From NCBI GenBank assembly GCA_025506515.1, contig CM046458.1, forward strand, positions 38,431,940-38,495,939: a stretch of DNA of 64,000 nt, written 5' to 3'. This stretch comes from Flaveria trinervia (Eukaryota > Streptophyta > Magnoliopsida > Asterales > Asteraceae). Below the pieces are notes generated by a model. It was given only the letters and a program-made list of their open reading frames with translations. It made no database searches and was not told where the DNA came from. The number at the start of each line of letters is the position of its first letter. Positions within the stretch are counted from its first letter, which is position 1. Position numbers and translations under genes: made by a program. Shown here piece by piece: positions 24,705 through 36,927 of the stretch.

Positions 24705-25194
24705 TCGTGCGATTGGACAAATGTGGATGACTAATGCTAATGATTCAGCCGTGCGATTGGAAAAATGTGGATGACCAATGCGGATGATTCAGTCATGTGA
24801 ATGAAAGGTGCGAACGGATTCAATCATGCGATTGAATTCAGTCGTACGTATGGAGTGTGCGATTGGAGACAAGCGAATGGAGTTGTTTAGTCATACGAAT
24901 GAGTAAGTGACTAAGTTCAATTGTGCGAATGGGGTGTGGAATTGAGTTCAGTCATGCAATTGAGCCAATCGTGCGACTGAAGGCTGTTGTTTTTGCAATA
25001 TCAAAGGTTTTTGACACTTTTACGCAAAAACAAGATTTTTCAAGAACGCTAATCTGCCGTATGCCGGAAAACGTAAACTTTGAGACCTGGAGATGTCGAA
25101 AACACTGTTTTACTCAAAAAAGGTGGCTCTTTTGAATGAAAAACATGATTTTTACACCGAAACTAATCAAATCACATGCAAAATCAAGAGCCAA
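24705..25194 (-). repeat. A2 leader with palindromic word array
   Basis: This lies between PBS and gag on the minus strand. From about 24680 to 24990 it is a dense run of 12-18-bp words such as TCAATCGTGCGATTGG, AATGCGGATGA and CAGTCGTACGTATGG. The remainder (25000-25190) is ordinary leader, closely matched by 33080-33280. Confidence 0.7.
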
Positions 25195-25207
25195 GGCTTT
25201 GATACCA
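25195..25207 (-). other. Element A2 primer binding site
   Basis: On the minus strand TGGTATCAAAGCC follows the LTR end CTAACA after two bases. It fits the initiator methionine tRNA PBS with one change. Confidence 0.8.
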
Positions 25208-25209
25208 CT

Positions 25210-25901
25210 TGTTAGGACCAAATAGTGCGGAATCCTATTTGATTGGTGATCCAATCGGTGAGAATGCAACCCCAATCAATCTAACGATTAAAGAGACACT
25301 AAGAACGATTAGAAAAAGATCAGCTGCGAACTATGAATTTGGAACAAACTTTCTGGAGTCTCTAGATGGCTAGGGTATGAGTATGTGTTCAAAAGTCTTC
25401 AAGAGTTTTGTTTTTCCACGAATTAGGTGGTATTTATAGGTTAGGGTTTTTCAATCGTACGACTAAACCATTAGCATGGTTCAGTCGTGCAACTGAATCA
25501 TGCGATTGATTCATACGCACGACTGAAGGTTCAGTCGTGCGACTGAGTCAATCTTATATCTCAATCGTGTGACTGGTCCAGTCTCCTGGTTCAGTCGTGC
25601 GACTACTCCATTAGCATGAAGTATTCATGCGTATGGTCCATTAGCATGGTCCATTCGCATGAAGATTTCATACAATTAAGTTTGAACACGCTTCTCAATC
25701 ATTTTTGACTAAGAGCTATGCACAATAACCTCAAACCTATATAGTTAGTTCAATATACTTTATCACACAGTAAACAATGAAACATTAAACATTATAAGCA
25801 TCAATCACATATTGTATTTGTTTCAACTCATTCATTACATATGTGTAAGACATGACAAACATTTACATTAAGCTCCTAAACTAGGTACATATGTATCAAC
25901 A
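25210..25901 (-). repeat. Family A LTR shared between units A1 and A2
   Basis: On the minus strand it starts TGTTGATACATATG and ends CTAACA, with inverted TG/CA ends. It aligns with 33298-34063. It carries a TATAAATA box (plus-strand 25431-25438) and an upstream array of CAGTCGTGCGACTG and CCATTAGCATGG words at 25440-25680. A PBS and gag follow on its A2 side, while the pol 3' region of A1 lies on its other side. Confidence 0.75.
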
Positions 25902-27127
25902 TAAATAAAACAATTCGAATTTTAAAAAAACAAAACAAGATAGTTTTTTTTGTATTATTTTGATTGGAGATGGATTTAACCTATTAGAGTACTTCTAATA
26001 GATTTTAGTTCAAGGGCAGCACAACTTCAATTCTATGTTATCATTGCTAGTACAATTCATTATGGAATCATATAGGTATATCAGAATCATTTGGGACACT
26101 TTAATAAACTGTTTTGATGCAAGATTCTTGTTTTGACCCACAGTCAATAGCAGTTTTAGGAAATCATACTAGAGTTACAAGATGCACACAATGATTTTGA
26201 CTTTCAAGAACTACAGCTTATGATGATTGTCAGTATATTTGTCCTTTTAAATCCGTACACAGATTTTTGACACACATTAGTGATGAGTTAAGGTTTAATT
26301 ATTTCAACAAACATTTGTGGATCCCGCGCTTATATGGTAATCAACGTTCCACAGAAGATTTTTTTGAGTGGTCTATGGGTACATTTCAAGAAGAAACTAT
26401 TCTAAGAGCTTTCAAAGAGATGCCAAGCCTCAGGTCAGTGCCATCGCACAACAGAGAGGCGCAAACAACATGAATTCTAGAATATTTAGGTTGTGCTTAT
26501 CCTCAGGTCAGTGCAACCGTTCAATAGAGAGGCACACAACCTATCATCTTGTTAGAGCATTTATCTTCTTTTTGCACATAACCCACCAACAACATAAGTT
26601 ATTATCTTGATTGCATTTTGCATTTTTCCATGTGCTTTGCTCATTTTTTATGGTCGTCCGCCCACATTTGTGGTGTTTATTTTGCTCTTCACCCCTTATT
26701 GGAATTGCGTTGATTGTGTTAACCAGGGATAAGATGGAAACCCACAACAAGTTGAAGAACTTAGTTTGAATTCTAATCCACCAATGAGGTCTACTCATCT
26801 ACTGTGTTGAATCTACCGACACATCATATAATGAACTAGCAGCCTCTAGGTCTAATTTCTCTATGTTACCTTGGTAGCATACTAGTTTTACTATCATTTT
26901 TCCTTTTATTTTGATTAGACTTTTTAGACTTATACTTTGAATTTTGCATCTTAATCAATTAAATTCTTTTGAAGTCCCAAACAATTTGTTTCGTATGTAC
27001 TATCATTTTCCATAAACGTTGAATCAATATCACAGATTTGATTACATTCCTTTTAGCTAATCTGTCCTTCTCCCTCGTTTTTTTAAGTAATTATATAAAG
27101 CAGCTAATTTAATACTAATCTAACCTA
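25902..27127 (-). repeat. A1 3' non-coding region, matching 1691-2880
   Basis: This lies between the purine tract after A1 RNase H and the shared LTR. The part 26820-27127 matches 2580-2880 and 5405-5680, and 25910-26820 matches 1691-2560. I see no intact frame. Short frames of about 60-145 codons here belong to decayed sequence. Because the purine tract is 1.2 kb from the LTR start, the true LTR edge of this family is not fully settled. Confidence 0.5.
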
Positions 27128-27140
27128 TTTCTCCCCCTAA
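27128..27140 (-). other. Candidate A1 polypurine tract
   Basis: On the minus strand TTTTAGGGGGAGAA lies about 80 bp after the RNase H stop. It matches the AGGGGGAG tracts seen directly before LTRs of C2 and D, but no TG-type LTR start follows immediately. Confidence 0.45.
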
Positions 27141-27218
27141 AATTATAAAAACCAAAATATTTTTGTGTTTTTGGATTTTAATAAACAGGAAAATAAAATA
27201 AAAATAAAGAATGTTGGA

Positions 27219-29900
27219 CTAGGCATTTTCTTCCTCTGAAATCACATCACTTTTCTTTTTCACGCCATTAACCTCTAATAGATATAAAAACCTCATTTTA
27301 TCAAATCCTTTTGTGTAGAGGTCGGCGCGTTGAAAATACATATTTAATTTAACGACATCGATTAATTGCTTTTCAAAACAGTCACGTATAAAGTGATACT
27401 TAATACCAATGTGTTTAGTTTTAGGATGTTGGACTGGATTTTTTGTTATGGCTATAGCAACAAAATTATCAACATAGATAGGAGTGTTAGAAAATTGCAA
27501 ACCATAGTCGCGCATTTGCTCTTGAATATAAATGATTTGTGAATAGCAACATGCAGCAACAATGTATTCAGCTTCACATGTTGAGAGGGCAACGAAGGTT
27601 TGCTTCTTACACTGCCAGGTGACTAACCGTCTAGCAAAGAACTGACATCCTGTTGATGTTGATAGGGATCCTCAAATCCATCAGGTTGACTAACATACAC
27701 TGTCTCACGAATTCTGCCATGAAGGAATGCACTTTTGACATCTAGTTGATAAACTTTAGTGTTCATGTAAGATGCATAGGCTAGGAAGATACGTATTGCT
27801 TCCATTCTAGCCATAGGTGCAAACACTTCATTGTAGTCAATGCCTTCGACTTGTCTAAATCCTTGAATTACAAGTCTAGCCTTGTTTCTGATTATGACCC
27901 CCTGGTCATCTTTCTTGCACTTCAAGACCCATTTGGTTCCAATTACCTTAGCACTTTTGGTCTATCCACTAGTGTCCATATTCCTAGCTTCTTGAATTGA
28001 AGGAGTTCTTCTTGCATGGTACTAACCCATGCCTTATCATTATGCTCCATCATAAAGGTATCCCTTTTCCATTACCGAGGCATAATCAGCTGTGTATAGC
28101 TGATTTCGTGTCTTTACTCCAGATTATACATCCCCTATGACGTTGTTCAGAGGATGATATACATTTAGTCGAGATCCGGGAATGGTGGGAACAACTACTT
28201 CCTTATCCAGATTTTGAATTCTCGGTTCAGTATCTGTAGCCATTGGAGTGTGAGGTTCTGAAGTGTCAGAAGCATCAACATCTCATGCTTGTGTACATTC
28301 AATAGCAGGAAACTGTTCCTCCTGATCCACCTATTCATTCTTAACTTCTTCATCGTCAGAGGAAGAGTCGCTTACATCAAGTGCTTCCCCTAAATGACTA
28401 GAAGATTCACCTTGTGGAACTAATATTGTCGAGTCTAGTGACGGTGTGTTTAAGACATTATACATTATTCTGGTTGATAACTCATCACCAGGAAGGGAGA
28501 CAGGTATGTTGAAGGACTTAAAGAATCCATCATAGTCGAAGAAGAATGAAGATCCCTTTCCAGCAGGTGGGATGGTGTATCTTTGAACATCAATGTTGCA
28601 CCACAACTCTACCTGACCCGTTGAGTTGTTATAAACTCTCTCGTTCGGTATATTGTATCCAAGAAAGATCCCTTCATCAGCCTTCTCACTAAACTTCCCT
28701 CACTGAGTTTTCTTTGGCAGCGTACATGGTGCGCCAAATGGTTCGAGACACTCCAGATTAGGTTTACGTTAATGGAGCAATTCATAACACGTTTTACCAT
28801 GACGTTTGACCACCAAGACTCGATTGAGGGTGTAACATGCATTGGCAACTGCCTCATTCCAAAATTGAATGGGCAGTTTCGAGCCGGCTAGCATTGTTCT
28901 TGCTGTCTCTATCAAGCTCCTGTTCTTTCGTTCAGCAACTCCATTCATTTGTGGATTGTAGGCAGATGTAAACTGGTGTATAATTCCTTTCTCTTTGCAG
29001 ATCGCCTCCATCCACTGGTTCCTGAACTCCATGCCGTTGTCTGATTGAATCTGTCTCACTTTCAGCTTGTAGAGTGATTCCAAGTTACCAGCTATTTCAA
29101 TGATTAGACTGTCTCTGATTTGGATTTCAGAAACATCACCCAAGAGAATCTTGAGTAGTCATCAGTGACTACATAACAGTACAAATCACCAGTGATGCTC
29201 TTGGTGCTGACAGGACCAAATAGATCCATGTGTAGAAGTTTGAGAGGTAGGTCAATGGAATTTACTTTCTTTGCCTTGTGAGACTTCTTGGTCTATTTAC
29301 CTTTCTTACATGCTACACAAAAATCCGGAAGTTGAAAATTTTTGACATTTACTCCATTCACTAAATCATTATGGATTAGATGATTCATCTTCAGTGGATT
29401 TATGTGTCCTATTCTCCTATGCCAGGAGATTGAGTACCTCTTTGTTATCTTTGACAAGAATCATTGAACTTTATGATTTGTTGTAGAGGCCTTTGATAGA
29501 TCCAAGTCATTATATCGTGAAGCTGCCATTAAGATTTGGTCCTTCGGGATAAGGTAATCCTTCTTCAATACGTAGCACTTCTTGTTGTCAAAAACAACTT
29601 TGAATCCTTTGTCACATATCTGGGATACTAAAAGCAAGTTATTCAGTAGTTGTTGAACGTAGTTGACCTTACAAAACTTTACTTTCTAGTTTCCCACTTC
29701 GCCTTGAGTGGTGATGTATCCTCCTTTATTTCCAGCAAATGATACATGTCCCCCTTTAACTTGTTCGACATTTAAAAGGAGAGACAAGTTCCCTGTCATG
29801 TGCCTAGACGCCCCACTATCAACAATCCATGTATTTGTGATAGCACTATAACGGACACCCTGCACATTCAGAGGAAATGATCAGTTTAGGTTTGGGACCC
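27219..29900 (-). pseudogene. A1 pol (protease, integrase, RT and RNase H with deletion)
   Basis: On the minus strand, the protease has WIVDSGASRHMTG (D-S-G at 29812-29820), then GGHVSFAGNKGGYI and SQICDKGF. The integrase core at 29143-28769 has QSDNGMEFRNQ and QMNGVAERKNRSLIETARTML. A linker (28606-28331) precedes RT at 27925-27660 with FAPMARMEAIR and DVKSAFLHG. At 27660 the text jumps from GFEDPY straight to the RNase H CQFFAR region, so the RT palm second half with the YVDD box and early RNase H, nearly 0.9 kb, are missing. RNase H ends with KHIGIKYHFIRDCFEK and stops at 27219. The unit is dead. Confidence 0.85.
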
Positions 29901-30079
29901 AAGCCTTGACAAGCTTGGGTGACCCAGTGGAATCACACATCATAAACTCAACCCATTGTCCATTTGAGGGTGAGGTCATATCATTCTTCTTATTGTTCTC
30001 ATTATCAGACAATGGACTTGATTTTTCTTTCCATAAGCTAGTTTTGTGTAAGTCCTGTTTGTGATAAATAGACGATTGG

Positions 30080-32715
30080 CTTACAGTTTGAACTTTAGAT
30101 TCGTTAATTCCTTTTAGTGGAGTAATAGAACTTCTTTTCGAAGAACTTGGTTTAGTATCATAAAACTCAATTTTCTTTTTGGGAGTCTGATAATAAGGAC
30201 AATTAGAAGAAATATGTCCTCTCTTTCCATAACTGTAGCATGATCTACCTTTTACATGTTAGGGAAACTTTTTATGTGGGGTTGAGTGTGATACAGGTGC
30301 AACACGAGTCTGGTTAGGTTTAGTCACTTCTCGTTTAGATGTTTATGCTTCTTTAACAAAATTATTTGTTTGAACATTTTTAACATCTTTAACCTTTAGT
30401 TTATTTGGACTTTAACATGTAACACTGGTTTGGTTAACTGGTTTACTCATTTTGGGTTTAGAAGAAGAAATCTGTGAACCTGACTTTACATTAACCTTTT
30501 CAAAATTTTCATCCAAATTAACAATAGGCATCTTTCCTTTTGATTCCACAGTAGACTCCTTCTATTTAGTGATAGAGTTCACTGGTTTACCCGTGGAATC
30601 AGGATCACTAAGCAAAGGAGTGGACACCACGTGATCATTTACTGGGTTGTTATTTACAGGTCTACATTTTGTATTTAACAGGATCTCATGTGGTGGTAGA
30701 ACTACTTTGTAACCCAAACCTTCCCCATTATTTCATTCTTTCACTAAGTGTTGAACTATGTGAGAAGAACTGGTTCAGCTATGTAGTTTTTGTTTTAAAG
30801 AATTGACTTTGAATTCTAAAACTAATTTTTCTTTCTTTCTTTCTTGCAAAGATTTTAAATAAAACTTTGTATCATTAGCTTGATTAAAAGCAACAACCTC
30901 AGTTTCCCTTAGTTGTTTACCTAAAAGTTCTATTTTTTCTTTATAACTGCAATCATTTTTTTTAAAATACGATTAGCTTATGTGCACAGTTGTAAATCAT
31001 TTACTAAGCTATCATTGTGGTCTAATAACCAAGAAAATTTTAAATCAATGCTTTCTCTAAATTTGTTACATTAAATACAAGCATGTTTTTCTAAAAGTTG
31101 GTCTTTCGTACTTACCTGTGAAGAATCAGTTGAATATGCCATCAATGTAGAATTAGACTCTTCGAATGTTGGAGTTTTTGAACATGTCATTCTGAGTTCT
31201 TCTTCAATCAAGGTGATTTACCACATTCACATCTTCTTCATTTTTGACATTACTTGTTCAACTGTGATTTCACCTTCACTCGCAGAGCCATCATCCAATC
31301 CTTCAACACATGTAATGTTTGATTCACCCGGAGATACAAAACTGAAGGTCCAATCCTGTCCTTTATCACCTTGAGCAGTCAAGGCCTTTGTCTCTTTGCT
31401 TGACGAGGTAGTTCCACTCCTATCTTTGTCGTGATGGTTGAAGGTTGAGAACGGATTTTCGTTACCTGTTTTCTTGGTTTTACACATTCACGTTTAAAAT
31501 GCCCCTTTTAACCACAATTAAAGCAGATAACTTTGGTTTTGTCAAAACAAAGGTTGTGTCATTTGTGGCTACCAGGTTCTGTCCTGTCCTTTTCACAAAC
31601 TTTTTCGCCCTTCTGACAGCACTAGCCAAAGCCCATATTATATCCATTCTCTCTAGTTCATTTTCATCCAACTACTCGTAACCTTCATCTACAAGATGGA
31701 AATTTCCAATCTTCCATACAACTAGACCATCATAGGAATGGACAACAGCTACTAGGACATCCATGTGCTCCTTTGCTATTTCCACAGTGATATTACTGAG
31801 ATTCTCGGTCTTCAACTTTGTAGTGTTGACTTCAAGCACTATATATTGGGTAGTGGATGACCTTGACGTTTCTGGTAATGAAGAAGTGGTTTGGGAAGGA
31901 GTTGTTGAACTAGAGACAAAGGCAGTTTGAAGTGGTGCTCCTGAACTAGTTGGAGTGGGAGGTGAGTTATAAAGTGACGGATTCTGGTCGTAGGATCCTT
32001 TCTGTGACCTGTACTTCATCCTCAGTTCCTCCTCCCTTAATTTCAGGATGAAGTCATTTATGTCTAATTTTGCAAATATATTGTTCTGTCTCAGATTAGA
32101 CACAAACCAGTCCCATTTTTTTGGCAAACCATGAGCAAAGCTTGACACTTTATCTTCCATAAACGTTGTTACCCCATGAGTATGCAGCTCACTCATCAGA
32201 TGGTAGAATTTGTCAATAATATCGTCCAAGCTTTTTTTCCCTATTGAGGTGAAGTTATCAAACTCCTTCTTAAGAGCCTTTGCCTTTAATGCTTTTAACA
32301 TTACATTCCTATCATATCTTTTCTCCAAAGCCTCCTATGACCTTTTCACATGTTTGTTCTCAGAGAACTGATGAAATATATATTTTGGTATCGACTGAGT
32401 GAACAGGGCATACACCTTTTTTTCAGCAATGTACTTAGATTTTTGGATGTCAGTCATACCTCCCAAAGTGAGCTTAACACCATCAGCACCGACTGGCATA
32501 CTATAACCTGTTTCAATGGATTCCTAAAGATTTGGATCAACTCCATTTAGATAGACCTCAAAGCTCTGTTTCCATTGTGGGTAATCATCTAACGTTATAA
32601 GTTTAGGTGGTTTATTGTGATTCCCGATTTCATTTTCCAGAAGCAGAAGGTTCTGGATGTGAGAGTCCCTTCCGGCAGTAAAAGCAGAGAACTGATCTTC
32701 CATTTCTTTAAACAT
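30080..32715 (-). pseudogene. A1 gag
   Basis: The start is ATG 32715 or the in-frame MED ATG at 32703. It has the same text as A2 gag (KPPKLITLDDYPQWK, then a 218-codon piece 32328-31672 with DKVSSFAHGLPKKWDWFV and LREEELRMKYRS). The first zinc knuckle near 31480-31520 keeps C, C, H and C, but a TAA replaces the Glu codon after CFNCG. The second knuckle near 30200-30240 has its second Cys changed to Tyr (CYSYGKRGHISSNC). The Lys-rich region between them is single copy here, against two in A2. Confidence 0.8.
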
Positions 32716-33282
32716 TGAACTATAAAACTAGACTGGCTCACTTTTGTGAATGGACTAGTCGATTGGATCACTTGTGCTAATGATGAGTGCGAATCAATAT
32801 AATCGTGTGATTGGATTCAGCCGTGCGATTGAAATGGACGAATGGACTCAAATGACTGGAGTTGTTCAGTCGTGCGGATGAAGTATGCGACTAAAGTGTG
32901 AAAATGAATTCAATCGTGTGATTGGATTCAGTCGTACGTATGGAGTGTGCGATTGGAGACAAGCAAATGGGGTGGTTCACTCATATGAATGAGTGAGGGA
33001 CTGAGTTCAATCGTGCGAATGGGGTTTGTGATTGAGTTCAGTCATGCGATTGGGCCAATCGTGCGACTGAAGGCTACTGTTTTTACAAAATCGAAGGTTT
33101 TTAACACTTTGACACAAAAACACAATTTTTCAAGAACCCTAATCTGCCGTATGCTAGAAAATGTAAACTTTGAGACCTGGAGATGTCGAAAACACTATTT
33201 TACTCAAAAGGTGACTCCTTTGAATGAAAACCATGATTTTTACACCAAAACTAATCGAATCACACACAAAATCAAGACCCAA
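32716..33282 (-). repeat. A1 leader with palindromic word array
   Basis: Between PBS and gag, 32740-33070 is filled with TCAATCGTGTGATTGG, CAGTCGTGCGGATG, CAGTCGTACGTATGG and related words in the same region as in A2. The following 200 bp match the A2 leader closely. Confidence 0.7.
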
Positions 33283-33295
33283 GGCTTTAATACCA
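33283..33295 (-). other. Element A1 primer binding site
   Basis: TGGTATTAAAGCC on the minus strand is two bases from the LTR end. It has one more mismatch to initiator methionine tRNA than the A2 PBS. Confidence 0.75.
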
Positions 33296-33297
33296 CT

Positions 33298-34063
33298 TGT
33301 TAGAGGATTGTGTACGTAAATAGTACTAACTGATAATACGTGAAATCAGATCAAATAGTACGGAATCCTATTTGATGGCGATCTAATCAGTGAGAATGCA
33401 ATCCCGGTCAATCTAACGATTAAAGAAACGTTAAGAACCAGTAGAACAAGATCATATGTGAACTATGAACTTGGAACAGGCTTTCTAGACGCTCTGGACG
33501 GCTAGGGTACGAGTATGTGTCAAAAGTCTCTTAAAAATTACGTTTTTCCACTAATTAAGTGGTATTTATTGGTTATGGGTTTCGAATGGTACGACTAAAC
33601 CATTAGCATGGTTCAATCGTGCGACTGAACCATTAGCATGGTTCCCTCGTGCGACTGAATCATGCGATTGATCCATACACACGACTGAAGGTTTAGTCGT
33701 GCGACTAAGTCAATCTTATGTCTCAATCGTGCGACTGATCCAATCTCCTGGTTTAGTCATGCAACTAGTCCATTAGCATGAGGTATTCATGCATATGGTC
33801 ATTTAGCCTTTTCCATTCTCATGAAGACTCATACGACTAACTTTCAACACATTTCTCAATCATTATTGACTAAGAACTATGCACAACAACCTTAAATCTA
33901 TATAGTAAGTTCATTATACTTTATTGCACAATAATACAATGAAACATTAAACATTATAAACATCAACCACATATTATATCTCATTCAACTCATTCATTAC
34001 ATATGTGTAAGACATGACAAACATTTACATTAAGATCATAAACTAGGGACATATGTATCAACA
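33298..34063 (-). repeat. Family A 5' LTR of unit A1
   Basis: It aligns with 25210-25901, starting TGTTGATACATATG (minus strand) and ending CTAACA. It has an insert near its end (33301-33350) that the other copy lacks. The palindromic word array is at 33590-33840, and the TATA region is decayed (TATTTATT on the plus strand at 33563). Confidence 0.8.
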
Positions 34064-34231
34064 TCTCTTATGAAAGAATATATGATCAAAATCAGTAATA
34101 TTTATAGGGAAGAATAGGACCGAGTAAATGACCAAAATAACCTTTTCACTTAAATAGAAGGAGATTAAATTGAATGGCTGTGATTGGTTCCTAGAGTTCT
34201 CGCAAAAACCGGAGTTCTCATTTGAACTCTC

Positions 34232-34279
<48 letters not shown>
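34064..34279. repeat. Short spacer with TA/TG microsatellite
   Basis: About 160 bp of non-coding sequence contains paired GAGTTCTC/GAACTC words. A TA-TG-TA dinucleotide run of about 55 bp (34228-34279) follows and is the insertion site of the next LTR. Confidence 0.7.
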
Positions 34280-36326
34280 TGTAAAACCCCAATATTTTTA
34301 AAGACGTGAAAGAAAGAATAAAAATGCAGCAAAAGAAAAGAAATGCAAGAAAACCCAAATAGAAGGGTTAAAAGTGTGCAAAGTACAAAATATAATATAA
34401 TTTTGTACAAAAGCAATATGGCTACCATGCCATGTTACTTTTCAACTTTTTGCATTCGAATCTTCTAGAGAGAGAAAAAAGAAGAGCAAAGCACTCTGGT
34501 TTGAAGAGATGAATAAGAAGAATTCGGATCTAACGTAAGAATTCTTGGTTTTTAAGTCATTGTTGGCCAGTCTATGCTTTGGTTTTATGCTTATGTTTGT
34601 TCGGGTGTGTGTTTTGGTAGGTTTCTAGGTGTTTGAACTCATTTGCAAATGAGTTTGAAGAATTCATACTTAAAGGTTGTCAAAGGTGTGTTCTAGAACC
34701 CTCTCCTTTTTACATGTTTTAACTGATTTTGGGGCTGGAAATGCATGTATGTATGTTTTTATGTAAGTGGGTGTTGCACCCGTATGTATGTGTATGTGAG
34801 TATGTGGGTGGGTTATGAGTTTGGGTGTATTGATGATGTTATGTTCATGTTTTGTTGCTTAGAATGTAATAATAAGCTTAGAACATGTTGGTATGATGAT
34901 TGGGACTGAATTATGATGATTTTAGTTTATGTTTGTTGCCTATGAGCCTAGATTGATCAATGCGCCTACTGATTAGAAACTACCTAAGTGCGGTTCGATG
35001 CGCCCAAAGTTTATGTGCCCAAATAGTACCCATGCGCTTGAATAGCCCATGCACCTAGGCACTCATGCGCATTTATAGTGTCCATGCGCCTAGAATTTGC
35101 CAAGAATGACTTAGTGTTAGGCCATGCATCTAAATAGTTCCATGCCCCCAAAAGTTCCTATGCGCCTAAGTGTTCCCCATGCACCCAGAAGGCCATGCGC
35201 TTGCATAGTGCTCATGTGCCTATGCGTTAGAAAATATTCTGAAATTTTGGGAAAAATGTAAAGTCTAGGCTTTGACTTGGGATGTTCCTGGGGTGATGTA
35301 AGTTGACTTTATGATGTCTGATGTGATGGGTGATGCATGTTATGTCATGTATGATGTGTATGATGATGTTATGCTTATGTATGGTTATGTTATGTTTATA
35401 TACCTTATTATGTACGTTTATTTTCGTGGCTTTATGTGGTATGGTTATGAAAGTAAATGGAAAGTATTATGTAATGTAAAGTGGAAGATAATGAAAAAAG
35501 GAATGTAATGAATGAAAGAATGCATGCATTAATGAATGGAAAGTAAAGAAAGTCTTGCAAACCTTGTATGGAGGTTCACACCCAATGAAGGGTGTTAGCT
35601 CAACAGTGTATCGGTTAGCTACCCTAGAATGATGCACACTAGGGGTATGATCTTTGTGATTGGCCATATGTATGGGACCCTTGTCGCTTACCCCGGTACT
35701 ATGGTCAGGCCACCGGGCACAATGTATGGGGCCTATTTGTAGACCTCAGCCAGTACCCGCTTTATGCATGACGATGGGGGTATAGCACATGGCATTGGTC
35801 TAGAGGGAAAATAAGTAAATGATGAATGTACGTATGGTACGGAAAGGAAGATAATGAATGATAACAATGACGCATGATGATGAATGAACAAAAGTTAACG
35901 AATGATGATCAAGATAATAATGTTATTATGTATGTGTATGTATGATGCTTGATCACGTATGAAAGTAATGAACTGTTTGAACAAAAGTAAAGTATATTTT
36001 ATTTTAAAAGTAGAACTCACTCAGCAACACTGACTTTTATGTGTTTTCAGTTGGCAGGTAATAGATTGTTGAGGATGACACGGGCGGCTACTTGACTTAT
36101 TTTGGATGACATCCATTTTGTATAACGATAATATTTTTGTGATGTAATGCAACGAGTTATATTTTATAATCTGTCAACGATGTATTATTTTGCAAAAGCA
36201 ATTATAATGATATGAAATTGTTTTAAATTATTCTGCTGTAATGTTTTAGTAATGGTTAATGTAAGTTATATGTTTTTATGTGCAATGATCAACCAGCTAT
36301 GAGCGTCCCGCGAGCGGGGCCTTACA
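34280..36326 (+). mobile_element. Solo Ty3/gypsy-type LTR (2.05 kb)
   Basis: It starts TGTAAAACCCC and ends GGGGCCTTACA, flanked by TATAT on both sides (34275-34279 and 36327-36331). There is no internal domain. The middle carries a CATGCGCCTA word array (34950-35230), a purine- and ATG-rich part (35290-35480), text resembling the GGTCAGGCCACCGGGCAC segment of plant gypsy LTRs, and AGAACTCACTCAGCAACACTGA near the end. The matching opposite-strand LTR at 51848-53621 shows the same landmarks. The target duplication lies in a microsatellite, so it is weaker than usual evidence. Confidence 0.8.
34950..35230 (+). repeat. CATGCGCCTA word array in solo LTR
   Basis: About 12 variably spaced words of the form CCATGCGCCTA, separated by 5-15 bases (AAGTGTTCC, GAATAGTG). 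The same words, reversed, lie at 52780-52990. Confidence 0.7.
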
Positions 36327-36620
36327 TATATATAAAGTATCTAAAATAGAGCAAAATGCGTACCATTATTTGTGGTTTCTTTGGATATTTAAGATTTAAA
36401 TCAACACCTACTGTTAAGTTGTCAGGAACTTTAATGGTTGCATTTTTTGGATTGAATACCGTAACATAATAGTGTTTAACATGCATGATTGGTATGAAAA
36501 ATCAATCGACGCCAATAATTATATCTTTGGCAGCCAATCTAAGAACCTTATCCATTTGTTCACAAAAGAAAGTTTCCTTTTTTGCCTCATTAGTGTCATC
36601 TTTATACAAGTTGTCCGACT
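36327..36620 (-). pseudogene. Ulp1-like cysteine protease fragment (uncertain)
   Basis: On the minus strand a frame of about 95 codons with a single TGA reads SDNLYKDDTNEAKK, then DIIIGVD, stop, FFIPIMHVKHYYVTVFNPKN, then IKVPDNLTVGVDLNLKY. The FFIPI..HYYV..FNPKN..I.V.DN pattern resembles the His-containing part of the Ulp1 (C48) catalytic domain that is common in plants and often carried by DNA transposons. The TGA replaces the expected Trp or similar residue. The frame is cut by the solo LTR boundary at 36327. A chance resemblance is possible. Confidence 0.35.
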
Positions 36621-36922
36621 AAACAACATTCACCAATTAAATGCATTCTTAGTGTTTTAATATATAATTTAATCCTCGTAAATAGTATAAATTATCCAAT
36701 AATCTTTTAAAATTTCATTCACAACTAAAATAGTATAAATATAAAGAATGTCTTTATGTGCTATCAAGGTTTTCCCAAATAAAGATTGATATAAGAATAC
36801 GTTGAGGATGGTATGTTATTACCATAAGCTAGCTACTATTACAGATTGATGATAGCTCATATATTAGTTTTACATATATTTTCTAGACTAAGGAAATTGT
36901 TAAATAAATTATAAATCACTTA
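36621..36922. other. AT-rich non-coding spacer
   Basis: I see no frame, repeat or known motif in this stretch. Confidence 0.5.
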
Positions 36923-36927
36923 CAAGC

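Larger units (their letters stand above)
1021..25901 (-). mobile_element. Copia element unit A2 (host of nested element B)
   Basis: LTR (25210-25901), PBS, leader, gag and pol run down the minus strand to RNase H copies at 6.2 kb and 3.4 kb. Element B interrupts it. Without B it is about 12.8 kb including two internal duplications. The far LTR is uncertain (1021-1690). No long accessory frame follows pol, unlike B and C. Confidence 0.7.
25210..34063 (-). mobile_element. Copia element unit A1
   Basis: The 5' LTR (33298-34063), PBS, leader, gag, pol, purine tract, 3' region and an LTR at 25210-25901 are in minus-strand order, about 8.9 kb. Its downstream LTR serves as the upstream LTR of A2, giving an LTR-body-LTR-body arrangement. 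Confidence 0.7.

Noticed and set aside
26267..26610. Host gene in the 0.9-kb module (THISDELRFNYFNKHLW text)
   Set aside because: Two copies follow decayed pol 3' regions, frames are short and differ between copies, and no family is recognisable.
34165..34428. 87-codon minus-strand hydrophobic frame
   Set aside because: It crosses the microsatellite and the solo LTR boundary, so it is not an ancestral gene.
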